64,000 nucleotides of DNA from G965116155 sp965116155 (GCA_965116155.1 OZ220488.1:682001-746000), one strand, 5' to 3'; shown: positions 44,874 to 56,283, counted from the first letter of the stretch. The notes: generated by a model from the sequence alone, not told the origin. A program made the numbers and translations.

Positions 44874-45692
44874 ATGCCAACAAAAAAAACAGCCCCCCAA
44901 AAAAACAAAGCCCCCAGGAAGAGTGCCACTAAAACCGCTACCACACCCAAGGCCAAAAGGGCTAAAGCGGCTAAAAAAACCACTAAAACAGGGCTCAAAA
45001 AAAACACCGCCACAAAGCTCACTGCTAAAAGCAGTAAAAAGGCCTCAGCAAAGCGCCGCGTTAAAAAGCCTACCACAGCATCTGGCGCTGCAAGTGTAAC
45101 CGCCTTGCCTGTGCGCAGGCATGTAACGGGAGCTATTAAGAAACCTGGCATTCCCGGCAGGGGGCACTCTATTAGAGAGAGCGCTCTGCTTGAGGGCAAG
45201 GATCATACATTTAAGGTGGGGGATAATGCGTTTTACCCTGGGCATGGGGTGGGGCGTGTGAGTGCGGTTGAGACCAAGGAAATCTGTGGGTATAAGCAGC
45301 AGTTTTATATTATTGATATTTTAAAGACTAACACGCGCGTCATGGTGCCTATAAACAATGTTAAAACTGTTGGGTTGAGGCCGATTATATCGGAAACAGA
45401 AGCAGAGAAGGTTTTGGACATTTTGCGCACTAAGAGCGACAAAATCGACCACCAAACCTGGAACCGCCGGTACCGGGATTATATGGAAAAAATCAAAACC
45501 GGCTCTGTGTATGAGATTGCCAAGGTTTTAAGGGATTTGTATTTTCTGCGGGTAGAAAAGGAGCTAAGCTTTGGCGAGCGCAAAATGCTCGACACCGCTC
45601 GTGGCATGCTGTTCAAAGAGCTAAGCCTTTCGAAAAGCCCCCAAGAGCTCCGCGAGCACAAAGGCGCCCGCGCCATCTTTTTTACAGATTAG
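44874..45692 (+). CDS. CarD-family transcription factor with H1-like N-terminal tail
   Basis: A 272-residue protein in two parts. Residues 1-about 90 are almost only Lys, Ala, Thr, Arg, Pro and Ser (KKTAPQKNKAPRKSATK and similar), like the tail of histone H1. Residues about 112-272 are a CarD/CdnL domain: FKVGDNAFYPGHGVGRVSAVE (polymerase-interacting Tudor-like part), VPINNVKTVGLR, then the helical DNA-minor-groove module QTWNRRYRDYMEKIKTGSVYEIAKVLRDL ending ELSFGERKMLDTARGMLFKELS. CarD stabilises open promoter complexes, especially at rRNA genes. AGGTGG lies seven bases before the ATG, supporting the long form. The end resembles delta-proteobacterial CarD as I remember it. Confidence 0.88.
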   Translation: MPTKKTAPQKNKAPRKSATKTATTPKAKRAKAAKKTTKTGLKKNTATKLTAKSSKKASAKRRVKKPTTASGAASVTALPVRRHVTGAIKKPGIPGRGHSIRESALLEGKDHTFKVGDNAFYPGHGVGRVSAVETKEICGYKQQFYIIDILKTNTRVMVPINNVKTVGLRPIISETEAEKVLDILRTKSDKIDHQTWNRRYRDYMEKIKTGSVYEIAKVLRDLYFLRVEKELSFGERKMLDTARGMLFKELSLSKSPQELREHKGARAIFFTD

Positions 45693-45774
45693 AGCAAATT
45701 TAGAGTGCTAATAAAATTCTCTGGGACAAAGCGGCGCTCCTGGAACAGCCCACCATAGGGAGGTGGCTAGCGCT
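45693..45774. repeat. Short dispersed element between convergent genes
   Basis: Begins 7 bases after the carD stop with TTTAGAGTGCTAATAAAATTCTCTGGGAC and ends with GGCTAGCGCTCTAATT, the inverted boundary motif whose CTA is the stop codon of the minus-strand gene at 45775. A shortened copy: outer arms present, inner arms reduced. Confidence 0.7.
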
Positions 45775-46380
45775 CTAATTTGTGTCCATAAGTGGTCCTG
45801 TATACTGACAAGTGTCGTACAAGACGGGTAAGATCGGAAGCTGCCACAAAGACTTAACAGAAGATACCGAATACTCCGCAGCAATGGCCGCATGCCCTTC
45901 TTTAAGCAAGCAATTCACCCGAGCGTGTTGGCCCTTTTGCCTAAATGTAACCCGATCTTTAGCTACGATGACTTTAAAAGCCCCATGGCAAGGCAGGTAA
46001 GCCTTTGCCTGCTCCATAGGACCCGAGTCACCCTTAACAGTTTTAACTCCATAGACGCGCCCCTTTTTATTAAAAAAGTAACTCCCTCCCGCAATGGCAA
46101 CAAGAGCCCCAAGAGGCCAAATACCCACTCCAAACGGCGAGGGGTTCTTTTGACGTATCAGCACTACAAACTCTAACAAAAACCCGACCGGAAACGCAGC
46201 CATCGAGCCCCAACCCCACCGGCTTAAGCTTTTGCGCTCATCCAGGGCTTGCTGTTCGCAGGTCATAAGGTAGTCTTCCATAGCACGAAAAAGCTGCTGG
46301 CCCTCGCCTGCCAAGGCCGAGCCGCTAGGCACAGACCAAGCCGACGTGCCTCCCAAACACAACGCCAACACAACAAGCAA
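45775..46380 (-). CDS. Exported/membrane protein of unknown function, likely 5' frameshift
   Basis: Frame of 201 codons from a TTG at 46380. The start reads as a signal peptide lacking its beginning (LVVLALCLGGTSAWSVPSG), followed by two probable membrane helices (WGSMAAFPVGFLLEFVVLI, residues about 57-76, and IWPLGALVAIAGGSYFF, about 87-103) and a periplasmic or cytosolic C-terminal domain with three cysteines. No family is recognised. A good ribosome site GGAGAAG precedes an ATG at 46390 (MNK...) that is out of frame by one base; deleting one base after codon 3 would join it smoothly to this frame. Stop codon lies in a dispersed repeat boundary motif. Confidence 0.55.
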   Translation of the reverse strand: MLVVLALCLGGTSAWSVPSGSALAGEGQQLFRAMEDYLMTCEQQALDERKSLSRWGWGSMAAFPVGFLLEFVVLIRQKNPSPFGVGIWPLGALVAIAGGSYFFNKKGRVYGVKTVKGDSGPMEQAKAYLPCHGAFKVIVAKDRVTFRQKGQHARVNCLLKEGHAAIAAEYSVSSVKSLWQLPILPVLYDTCQYTGPLMDTN

Positions 46381-46421
46381 GTTTGTTCATATGTCACTTC
46401 TCCTGCAAAAGGTTTACTCGA

Positions 46422-46461
46422 TTAGTCCCAGAAAATTTAATGCTTACGCGTGGCGGCTCAT
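46422..46461 (-). repeat. Fragment of dispersed element behind the 23S gene
   Basis: On the minus strand GCGTAAGCATTAAATTTTCTGGGACTAAT, that is the boundary decamer directly followed by the AATTTTCTGGGACTAA arm found at 52571 and 52770. No opposite arm is present. Confidence 0.65.
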
Positions 46462-46486
46462 GAACTCAATTGATTCTTGAGCAAGG
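46462..46486 (-). other. 3' strand of pre-23S processing stalk
   Basis: 25 bases complementary to 49552-49575 (one bulge and one G-U pair), so the primary transcript can fold into a stem closing the whole 23S gene, the usual RNase III substrate. Confidence 0.75.
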
Positions 46487-46534
46487 CGGGGCCAGAAACT
46501 ACTGCGCAAAGCAGCAGCCGAGGCACCCGATTTT

Positions 46535-49551
<3,017 letters not shown>

Positions 49552-49553
<2 letters not shown>

Positions 49554-49575
49554 TTGCTAAGAATCAATTGAATTC
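49552..49575 (-). other. 5' strand of pre-23S processing stalk
   Basis: 24 bases, GAATTCAATTGATTCTTAGC followed by AAGG on the minus strand, pairing with 46462-46486. It abuts the mature 5' end. Confidence 0.75.
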
Positions 49576-49903
49576 AGTACATCTACCGCCACATATAAAA
49601 ACACATCTGCTTGCGCTTAAAAACACGCAAAACAAACGCGACAAAAAAACAGTAGAAAAAAACAAATTGATTCGCAAATAAATCAAATTGCCAATATTTA
49701 ATTTTCAAATAGCTCCCAGGTTTGCATGGGGCAAAAAGTTATCAAAACCCCCCGCGCCACACAAAAAACCTGTGCCCGCAAAGCACCATGATGGATTTAT
49801 AAAATTCCCACCAACTTGGCAAGTTAAAAGTGTATTTTTTGGGGTGCGGGGCATAATTTTGTCTCAGATTTTCTCAGGCCAAGCACTGTGGCTGCTACGT
49901 GCA
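49576..49903 (-). other. Spacer between tRNA-Leu and 23S rRNA
   Basis: About 330 bases, AT-rich, no coding frame of note. It could hold the 23S promoter: on the minus strand TTGCCA and TATAAA occur near 49824-49798 with 15 bases between them, a weak candidate. Alternatively tRNA and 23S are co-transcribed. No second tRNA, and no tRNA-Ile/Ala pair, is found. Confidence 0.45.
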
Positions 49904-49990
49904 TGGTGGCCTCTCTGAGATTCGAACTCAGACGGGGTTGCCCCCACTGGATTTTGAGTCCAGCGCGTCTACCAGTTCCGCCAAGAGGCC
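49904..49990 (-). tRNA. tRNA-Leu (anticodon CAA)
   Basis: An 87-nucleotide class II tRNA. Acceptor arms GGCCTCT (49990-49984) and AGAGGCC (49914-49908), discriminator A and an encoded CCA (49906-49904). D-loop AACTGGTAGACGCG typical of leucine tRNAs; anticodon stem CTGGA/TCCAG with loop CTCAAAA gives CAA, reading UUG; variable arm TGGGGGCAACCCCG; T-loop GTTCGAATC. It is the gene just upstream of 23S rRNA. Confidence 0.96.
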
Positions 49991-50235
49991 CCTTTTGTAC
50001 GGCCAAGTGCAGTATTAGCATTTTGCCCTCATAAACACAAAGCCCCAAAAAGGCACCAAACGCAGGCACGTGACATACTTTGGAGACTTAAAAACACTTT
50101 GACTGCCACCACCAGGCCAATAGAATATTGTTGTTAAGGTTATGGCGCTGCCATGGCTCCTATCTAGTAGATATAGATAGATGTAGATGCAGATGGAGCA
50201 GGGCACCACTTTGTAGCTTAAGGGAGGTCTCGCAA

Positions 50236-50472
50236 ATGGACTTAGAACAAAAAGTCATTAACATTGTGCAGCAGCAGCTCAATATTGCCCCTGAAAAAAT
50301 CAAAGCCAAGTCTTCCTTTTTAAACGACCTCAATGCCGACAGCCTCGATATCGTAGAGCTTATTATGGCTATGGAGGAGGAATTTGAGCTGGATATTCCC
50401 GACGCTGAGGCCGAGGCCCTTAAAACGGTAGAAGATGTCGTTAAGTATCTGAAGTCCAAGGGAGTCTCTTGA
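50236..50472 (+). CDS. acpP: Acyl carrier protein
   Basis: Small acidic carrier of fatty-acid intermediates on phosphopantetheine, 78 residues. The attachment serine is in NADSLDIVELIMAMEEEF (DSL motif, about residue 36). The start ATG 50236 has an excellent GGGAGG nine bases before it; the frame extends upstream without similarity. Its stop overlaps the fabF start, as in many fab clusters. The neighbours fabD and fabG are not here. Confidence 0.96.
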   Translation: MDLEQKVINIVQQQLNIAPEKIKAKSSFLNDLNADSLDIVELIMAMEEEFELDIPDAEAEALKTVEDVVKYLKSKGVS

Positions 50473-51749
50473 CTGCATCGCTCAAAGCGCCCACTGTGCC
50501 CTCAGCAGCCAACCCGCCCAGAGTTGCCGTAACAGGCTTAGGCCTGGTAACGCCTTTGGGGGTGGGGGCAAAAAAAAGCTGGCATCACGCCCTCAAGGGG
50601 CAGTCGGGCATCGACAAGATTAAAATCTTTGACGCATCTGATCTTAGCTCGCGCATTGCGGGCGAGGTGACAGACTTTAACCCAGAGGATTTCATACCCG
50701 CGAGGGATATTAAAAAAATGGACCGCTTTTCGCAGTTCTCTTTGGCTGCAGCTAAAATGGCGGTGCAAGATTCAGGCATAGAGTTTAACGCCGCCAACCA
50801 AGGCCACAGCGGCTGCTTGTTGGGCGTAGGCATAGGGGGTTTTGAAACCATCGAGCAGCAAATGGGGGTACTGAGCGCCAAGGGGCCCCGCAGGGTATCG
50901 CCTTTTTTTATACCCAAGGCTATTAGTAACATTGCGCCAGGGCATATCACTATGGAGTGGGGGCTAAGGGGAGCCAATTTTAGTCTGGCATCTGCCTGCG
51001 CTTCGGGTGGGCATGCAATTGGCGAGGCCTATTGGTACATTAAAAACCGCCGGGCGCGCATTATGTTAGCGGGCGGCGTAGAGGGTGCAGTTTGCAGGGC
51101 CAGTGTGGCGGGCTTTGCTTCTATGAAAGCTCTTTCTACACGCAACGATGCACCTATCGAAGCTTCGCGCCCCTGGGACCGTGAGCGGGATGGTTTTGTT
51201 ATTGCTGATGGCTGTGGCATGCTTTTGCTAGAAGACTTAGCCCATGCTAAAGCGCGCGGGGCACGCATATACGCTGAGCTCAGTGGGTATGGCGCTACGT
51301 CGGACGCCTACCACATCACCCACCCCCACCCCGATGGCTTAGGAGCCTTGGGAGCTATGGAACAGGCCCTTAGTTGCGCACGCCTTGAGCCAGAGCAAAT
51401 AAGCTATATCAACGCCCATGGCACCAGTACGCCCTTGGGGGATGAGATCGAAGCCGGAGCGATTTGCAAGCTATTTAAAGCTGCAGCAAAGGGGCTGTGG
51501 GTTTCTAGCACCAAAAGCATGACCGGGCATACCTTGGGTGCTGCAGGAGCCATAGAGGCGGCGTTTAGTGTTATGTCTTTGCATACAGCGGCAGTGCCTC
51601 CCACTATAAACCTCCATAACCCCTCGCAGGATTACCCGTTAGATTTTATCGCCCACAAGGCGCGCGAAAAAAAGCTTAAACATGTAATGAGCAACTCCTT
51701 TGGTTTTGGCGGCACCAATACGGCCTTGGTGTTTAGCTCCGTAGACTAA
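50469..51749 (+). CDS. fabF: 3-oxoacyl-[acyl-carrier-protein] synthase II
   Basis: Condensing enzyme that elongates fatty acids with malonyl-ACP, 426 residues. Cys-His-His active site: nucleophile in LASACASGGHAIGEA, histidines in NAHGTSTPLGDEIEA and KSMTGHTLGAAGAIEA; C-terminal NSFGFGGTNTALVF. The TTG start overlaps the acpP stop (TCTTGAC), which couples the two; the first 16 residues (MTASLKAPTVPSAANP) are an extra tail before RVAVTGLGLVTPLG. Confidence 0.96.
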   Translation: MTASLKAPTVPSAANPPRVAVTGLGLVTPLGVGAKKSWHHALKGQSGIDKIKIFDASDLSSRIAGEVTDFNPEDFIPARDIKKMDRFSQFSLAAAKMAVQDSGIEFNAANQGHSGCLLGVGIGGFETIEQQMGVLSAKGPRRVSPFFIPKAISNIAPGHITMEWGLRGANFSLASACASGGHAIGEAYWYIKNRRARIMLAGGVEGAVCRASVAGFASMKALSTRNDAPIEASRPWDRERDGFVIADGCGMLLLEDLAHAKARGARIYAELSGYGATSDAYHITHPHPDGLGALGAMEQALSCARLEPEQISYINAHGTSTPLGDEIEAGAICKLFKAAAKGLWVSSTKSMTGHTLGAAGAIEAAFSVMSLHTAAVPPTINLHNPSQDYPLDFIAHKAREKKLKHVMSNSFGFGGTNTALVFSSVD

Positions 51750-52562
51750 ATGCAACACTCACACTGGCAGGGTATAGAATTTGTAGCTTTTGATTTGGAA
51801 ACCACGGGCCGCTACCCTGTGGGTTTTGAAATTTGTGAAATCGGTGGCGTGCGCTGGCGACGGGGACGCATTGTAGATAAATTTAGCAGCCTTGTGCGCC
51901 ACTATGACCCTATGGACCCTGTCGCGCAAAGCATACATGGCATAAGCGCGCAAGAGCTCGCGCAAGCGCCCGAGCCTCAGCAGGTGCTAAAACAATGGAG
52001 CAAATTTACGCGTGGTGCAACGCTTGTGGCGCACCATGCTCCTTTTGATATGGGCTTTTTGTGTTTTGCTATGCAAAAGCACGGCTACACCTTACCAGAG
52101 CAGCCGGTGCTTTGTACGAGTCTTATAACGCGCCAGTGGGTCCGTGCAAAAAAGCACACCCTCAGCCATTTGGCTACACACTTTGGTATCGAGCATGCAA
52201 GGCTCCACCGTGCTTACGAAGACGCCCGTGTGTGTATGCAAGTTTTAGAAAAAACCCTCACCACGCTGGGTCCTGAGATCCATTTACAAAACATTCAAAA
52301 ACAAAAACTCTTGTGGAAAGATTTTGGATGGGAGAGATTTTTATCTATTAATCCGGAGCATTTTCCGCAACTGCGTTTGGCACTAGAGCAAAAACAAAGC
52401 TGCAGCATTCAGTATATGGGGGGCAGCAAGCCTGGTGAGTGGCGTACCATTAGGCCCATAGGGCTTGTTATGCGCCCACCGGATGACGATTTTGTTGTAG
52501 CAGAAGTTCCTGGCACACAAAACAAACGCTACCTGCTCAATAAGATTAGCGCAATAAATTAG
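51750..52562 (+). CDS. DnaQ-like 3'-5' exonuclease (DEDDh)
   Basis: A 270-residue protein starting directly after the fabF stop (TAAATG). Residues 1-175 are an RNase T/DnaQ exonuclease domain with the DEDDh residues: FDLETTG (Asp, Glu), HHAPFDMGFL (Asp) and LHRAYEDARVCMQVL (His, Asp). The remaining ~90 residues (LLWKDFGWERF..., then beta strands CSIQYMGG and PIGLVMRPPDDDFVVAEV) form a separate C-terminal domain resembling a WYL-like strand pattern. It may be a proofreading subunit or a repair/RNA exonuclease. Placement behind fabF may be incidental. Its TAG stop is the first triplet of a dispersed repeat. Confidence 0.8.
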   Translation: MQHSHWQGIEFVAFDLETTGRYPVGFEICEIGGVRWRRGRIVDKFSSLVRHYDPMDPVAQSIHGISAQELAQAPEPQQVLKQWSKFTRGATLVAHHAPFDMGFLCFAMQKHGYTLPEQPVLCTSLITRQWVRAKKHTLSHLATHFGIEHARLHRAYEDARVCMQVLEKTLTTLGPEIHLQNIQKQKLLWKDFGWERFLSINPEHFPQLRLALEQKQSCSIQYMGGSKPGEWRTIRPIGLVMRPPDDDFVVAEVPGTQNKRYLLNKISAIN

Positions 52563-52665
52563 AGCGCTAGCAGAATTTTCTGGGACTAAGCGGCGGCGGT
52601 AGAGCAGCCTCCGTAAGGAGGCGGCCGCGATAGCGCCAAGCGTCCCGCAGAAAATTCTGCGGCCT
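52560..52665. repeat. Dispersed hairpin element starting on a stop codon
   Basis: TAGAGCGCTAG (52560-52570) then left arm 52571-52612 and right arm 52617-52659 with loop GTAA. Outer arms CAGAATTTTCTG / CAGAAAATTCTG, middle GGGAC / GTCCC, inner GCAGCCTCC / GGAGGCGGCC. An imperfect hairpin of about 90 bases. Confidence 0.85.
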
Positions 52666-52758
52666 ATAAGGCTACTATGAGCCTGTAGCCTTGGGTGTTC
52701 GATAGACCCAAGGCTACCACACTGTCGTCAAAGCCCCGTGCGTTGAGTAAACACATAT
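52666..52758. repeat. Spacer with the GTAGCCTTG...CGTCAAAG module
   Basis: Holds GAGCCTGTAGCCTTGGG and ...CACTGTCGTCAAAGCCCCGTG CGTTGAGTAA, the same module as behind the IS at 15954 and near 55630-55690. It separates two adjacent hairpin elements. Confidence 0.7.
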
Positions 52759-52869
52759 TAGAGCGCTAGCAGAATTTTCTGGGACTAAGCGGCGGCACCC
52801 TGATGGCAGCCTCTTACAGAGGCTATCAGTGTGCCGCCGCTCTCCTCAGAGAATTTTGCTAGCACTCTA
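52759..52869. repeat. 111-bp imperfect palindrome between convergent genes
   Basis: Arms 52759-52813 and 52819-52869: TAGAGCGCTAGCAGAATTTT on the left pairs with AGAATTTTGCTAGCACTCTA on the right, and GCGGCGGCACCCTGATGGCA with ATCAGTGTGCCGCCGC, around the loop TTACA. Boundary motifs occur at both ends. It ends six bases behind the stop of the minus-strand subtilisin gene and could be a two-way terminator. Confidence 0.85.
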
Positions 52870-52874
52870 ACTTG

Positions 52875-54998
52875 CTATAACTTTCCATCGGCGGTGTCGG
52901 GGAAGTCACTCGCCACCAAAGCAAAAGGCACGCGGTTTCTAAAATGCTCACCCTTACCCTTAGGCACACGGAAAGCCTTTACAAAAATCTCCGCCCCAAA
53001 CACCGGCTCCTGCAAAGTGATCTGCTCAATATTGTTGATGCTAGACTCACTCTCCAAAATACGCCCACTCGGCAAGCGCACATATAGATCTAAGTCGTTC
53101 ACCAAAGCCCTGGCCGCCGAAGGCGCACCCGGAGCATCCGTGTAAACCAATGTCACCTTACGCACCTGCATGTCCTTAACCACATACTGTAAACGCTCCC
53201 CATGCTTAATGCCCTCTTGGTTGTCATAAACCCTCAAGCGGTCACTATTGGTAGCATTGCCCAGGTTAACCAAACCATAACCCTGCTGGTTGTTAGGCGC
53301 ACGCTTGTACATCTCTTGACCCAAACCAAAACCAAACTGCCCCGGAAACAAATCATCCGCCGAGTTCAGCAACACCGCCTTAACCAAAGCCCCCGAAGGC
53401 CGCTCGTAAACCTCCTTCAAAGACTGCCTAATCACCGCAGCAGCACCTGCCACCAAAGGCGTCGCCATACTCGTACCGCCCGCATAACAGTAATCCGGAT
53501 TGTAATGCCCCCATAAAGGCCGCGCCCGCTCATGCTTAGAGCAAGTACTTACAATGTTAGTCCCAGGCGCCACCACATCAGGCTTAATACGACCATCCGC
53601 AGTAGGACCACGCGAACTAAAAGCCGCAATACCACGAGAGTTGTTAGAATAAGTGTCCGAAGCCAAAGGGTCTTGAGGAAAGTTGTTGCTCTTTAGTTTT
53701 TTCTGCCTGCCCCCTTGCAGCAAGTAGTTCTCCGATGCCCCCACAGCCACAATGTTTTTCGCCCCAGCAGGAGAAGACACAGAACTCAAATCCACCCTGC
53801 CATCACGGTTGTTGTCACGACCCGAATTACCAGCCGCAAACAGAATCAAAAAGTCCGGATGGTTCCACATAAACTCATCCGCCTGCGACTCGTACACCGA
53901 ATACGAACCCAAACGCCGCGTAGAACCCCAAGAGTTCGTGTGCACCCGTGCGCCCTTTTCATAAGCCTCTTTAAAAAGGTCGTTCAAATTCGTAGGCACA
54001 CTCAAACCCCAACCCGAACGGCTCGCAATGCTCTGAACATGAAGACCCGCCTCATAAGCTCCCCCGCGCAAAGCTTTGTCTAAAGACAACTCTCCACGAC
54101 CCAAAACAGAACCCGCCACATGGGTACCATGGCCATTGCGGTCCGCCCAGTCCGCTGCCGAACCCATAACCGTACCACTTAACAAAGCACCCACAAAATC
54201 CGTGTGCGGCTCCTCTAACAAACCACGGTCCATGCCCGTATCGGCCACGCTCACAATCTGCCCCAAGCCCGTAAAGCCACGGTTCCAAGCGACATCGAAT
54301 TTTAAAATCTTAGTCCCCGACTCAAAACCGGTTAAAGGTAGCGGCGTCTTAGCACCATCCGCAACACTAGAGTAAGTAGAACCATCAGCCCCTTCAGGCT
54401 CGTAGATAAAACTCTCAGGCTCTGCATAAGGGTACACATACTCCACGTCCGGTATAGAAGCGATATCCAACAAAGCCCGCTCCCGCGCAAGCCCACTAAT
54501 ATCCACATGCAACCTTTGCCCCTTGTCGGCCGAGCCCGTCATCATAAACCCTGCACCCGACAAATGCTGCTGCACCTTGTAGCTAGAATGCTCCGAAAAC
54601 AAAAGCATCACGACTTCTGTTGTGTCTTCATACGAAAACTCTGGGCTAATTTTAAACTCCGGCAAATAAGGCAGCACCGCCCGCACACGCGGATTTATTT
54701 GAGGAAAATGACTAATGTCTGTCTCTGCAGCCACTAACACCGCGTTGTCCGGTATGTACCGCACTACCCTAAAGGTGTTTCGGTTTAAAAAAAGCTGGTC
54801 CTGCTCCTCTAAGCCCTTTGCAAACTGCACCACAAAATAGGGGTTCGGATACTCCTCCAGCGAACCACTCGCAGCACCCTGCACATACTCCAAAGGGTCA
54901 ATATCCCCAACTTTTAATCTAAGCACATTCCCCGCGACCGCAGGCGCTGCCATGGCCACTGCCAAGCATACACCCAATAAAAGATTAAGCCCCCGCAT
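52875..54998 (-). CDS. Secreted subtilisin-like serine peptidase (S8)
   Basis: Exported protease of 707 residues from ATG 54998. A signal peptide (LNLLLGVCLAVAMAAPAVAG) is followed by a pro-region with the inhibitor-like stretch DISHFPQINPRVRAVLPYL, and a catalytic domain with Asp (VSVADTGMDRGLL), His (RNGHGTHVAGSVLG), oxyanion Asn (FAAGNSGRDN) and Ser (YAGGTSMATPLVAGAAA) plus AFSSRGPTADGRIKPDVVAPG. The C-terminal ~130 residues (VRKVTLVYTDAPG...DLDLYVRLPSGR) look like the P-domain/beta-jelly roll of KP-43-type subtilases. All residues of the triad are intact. Likely degrades extracellular protein or host/prey material. Stands alone. Confidence 0.93.
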   Translation of the reverse strand: MRGLNLLLGVCLAVAMAAPAVAGNVLRLKVGDIDPLEYVQGAASGSLEEYPNPYFVVQFAKGLEEQDQLFLNRNTFRVVRYIPDNAVLVAAETDISHFPQINPRVRAVLPYLPEFKISPEFSYEDTTEVVMLLFSEHSSYKVQQHLSGAGFMMTGSADKGQRLHVDISGLARERALLDIASIPDVEYVYPYAEPESFIYEPEGADGSTYSSVADGAKTPLPLTGFESGTKILKFDVAWNRGFTGLGQIVSVADTGMDRGLLEEPHTDFVGALLSGTVMGSAADWADRNGHGTHVAGSVLGRGELSLDKALRGGAYEAGLHVQSIASRSGWGLSVPTNLNDLFKEAYEKGARVHTNSWGSTRRLGSYSVYESQADEFMWNHPDFLILFAAGNSGRDNNRDGRVDLSSVSSPAGAKNIVAVGASENYLLQGGRQKKLKSNNFPQDPLASDTYSNNSRGIAAFSSRGPTADGRIKPDVVAPGTNIVSTCSKHERARPLWGHYNPDYCYAGGTSMATPLVAGAAAVIRQSLKEVYERPSGALVKAVLLNSADDLFPGQFGFGLGQEMYKRAPNNQQGYGLVNLGNATNSDRLRVYDNQEGIKHGERLQYVVKDMQVRKVTLVYTDAPGAPSAARALVNDLDLYVRLPSGRILESESSINNIEQITLQEPVFGAEIFVKAFRVPKGKGEHFRNRVPFALVASDFPDTADGKL

Positions 54999-55707
54999 CA
55001 AAGCCCCCCTTGTTTAAAACCCCTCTAACTAAAATTAGGCACCGCGCCATATGGGGAGGTCAAAAGACCAAAATCGAGCCCGACCATAAATGGATGTGTT
55101 GCGTTATAAAAAAAGCCAAAAGCCCCAGATAAGCCCTTTAGAGGGCCAGGGTGGCCAAATTTAAATGTTTGAACATAAATTTAATTTATGACTCAATGCG
55201 GTGGGAGGTATTAAAAGGCGTAAGCATAAAAGTGTTAGTGTAGGGTGCCCTGGCCGGAGAGCGCAGCCGAGTGAGCACTTTCATGTGCGCAAGGCAAGCG
55301 GTCCATGCCAGGGCGCCCTCACGTGCTGGATAGCTTCTGGCTTCAGCCCTACGCAGTCCAGCTGATAGCGCTGCTAGGCGCGGGCCATCTACGAGAGTGT
55401 GTACGCTTTGGGCCTATTGATCGCCCAAAGCTACCGGCGCGTTGATAGCTGTCTAGCGCGCAAAAACACTTTGAATGGGAGCCTCGCTTGCCACCTTGGC
55501 TGGCGCCCCTTGCAGGGGCTGCCAACGTGTCTGCGTCTCTGATCAAAGTGTTTTTGCTGGCGCTTTTATCCTTACGGGACAAGTGGTCCTGCCTGAAGCA
55601 TTTTTGCGCGCTAGACAGCTACGGCTTTTACGGCCCTGTAGCCTTGGGCGATCTTTAAGCCCAAGGCGACCAGACTTGCTTAAATTAATTTTTACCTTCA
55701 AGCACCC
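54999..55707. repeat. Leader of the subtilisin gene and cluster of dispersed hairpins
   Basis: About 700 bases without a gene. 54999-55205 is AT-rich leader/promoter DNA of the subtilisin gene. Then GCGTAAGCATAAAAGTGTTAG (55218-) and hairpin 55238-55325, nearly the same as 8262-8348; a partial copy with GCAGTCCAGCTGATAGCGC (55358-) shared with 22518; hairpin 55457-55561 (arms GCGCGCAAAAACACTTTGA / TCAAAGTGTTTTTGCTGGC, inner GGCGCCCC/GGGGCTGCC); and the GTAGCCTTGGGCGAT...CAAGGCGACCAGACTTG module at 55638-55681. Confidence 0.8.
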
Positions 55708-56280
55708 CTAAGAGCTTGCAAACAGGCCTTTGATCGAGCCAAGCAGGCGATCTAAAAAGCGCCTGTAGCTTGCAGGGCTAATATCTTTAACAAAGGCGCT
55801 CACACAAGAAGCTATGGGCACACCATGGGGCGGGGCCCATATGTTCAGACCAATACCGATCACCAAGTGGTGCTGATCGCCTTGGGTGCAGTACTCAACC
55901 AATATGCCGCCTATTTTTTTGTCTCCTGCATAAAGGTCGTTAGGAGCTTTAGACCAAAACTCCACTCCGGGCCACGCATGCTTTGCTGCTGTACATAGCT
56001 CTTTGCCCACTAGGGTAGACATATCTTCGCGCGGAGCATCTTTAGCCATGCCCCCCCACGAGCATAGCAGAGCCGCCCCTTTGGGCGGACTCACCCACAC
56101 ATTGCCCCCGCGGCCCTTGCCCGCCTCCTGCGTGCCCGCCACATACAGCTTTAAGCTCGAAAAACTAAAAGCCTCCCCCATAGCCAGGGTGTTGGTACTA
56201 GCGGTTTCGTCCAAAAACACCGCCTCTAACTCCGGCTGCGCCGCGTGCCATGCTTTTGTTAGCTCATACACACAAAACAT
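55708..56280 (-). CDS. birA: Biotin--[acetyl-CoA-carboxylase] ligase (short form)
   Basis: Attaches biotin to the carboxyl carrier protein of acetyl-CoA carboxylase. The 190-residue protein has the catalytic domain only: DETASTNTLA, AGTQEAGKGRGGNVWVSP (normally GRGRRGR-like nucleotide loop), GALLCSWG-type strand, KAPNDLYAGDKKIGGILVEY (normally KWPND) and IGIGLNI. The DNA-binding helix-turn-helix of the long BirA and the C-terminal SH3-like domain are absent, so it cannot be a biotin repressor. Starts three bases after the receiver protein gene upstream, in the same operon. Confidence 0.88.
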   Translation of the reverse strand: MFCVYELTKAWHAAQPELEAVFLDETASTNTLAMGEAFSFSSLKLYVAGTQEAGKGRGGNVWVSPPKGAALLCSWGGMAKDAPREDMSTLVGKELCTAAKHAWPGVEFWSKAPNDLYAGDKKIGGILVEYCTQGDQHHLVIGIGLNIWAPPHGVPIASCVSAFVKDISPASYRRFLDRLLGSIKGLFASS

Positions 56281-56283
56281 GCC

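Noticed and set aside
44762..45199. 145-codon minus-strand frame opposite carD
   Set aside because: Mirror of the Lys/Ala-rich carD tail; no ribosome site, no recognisable domain.
46381..46534. 5S rRNA downstream of 23S
   Set aside because: No CCGAAC-type 5S core is found on the transcribed strand; only a processing arm, a small hairpin and a repeat fragment are seen.
54507..54737. Plus-strand frames opposite the subtilisin gene
   Set aside because: Shadows of a clear protease gene; no ribosome site or domain.
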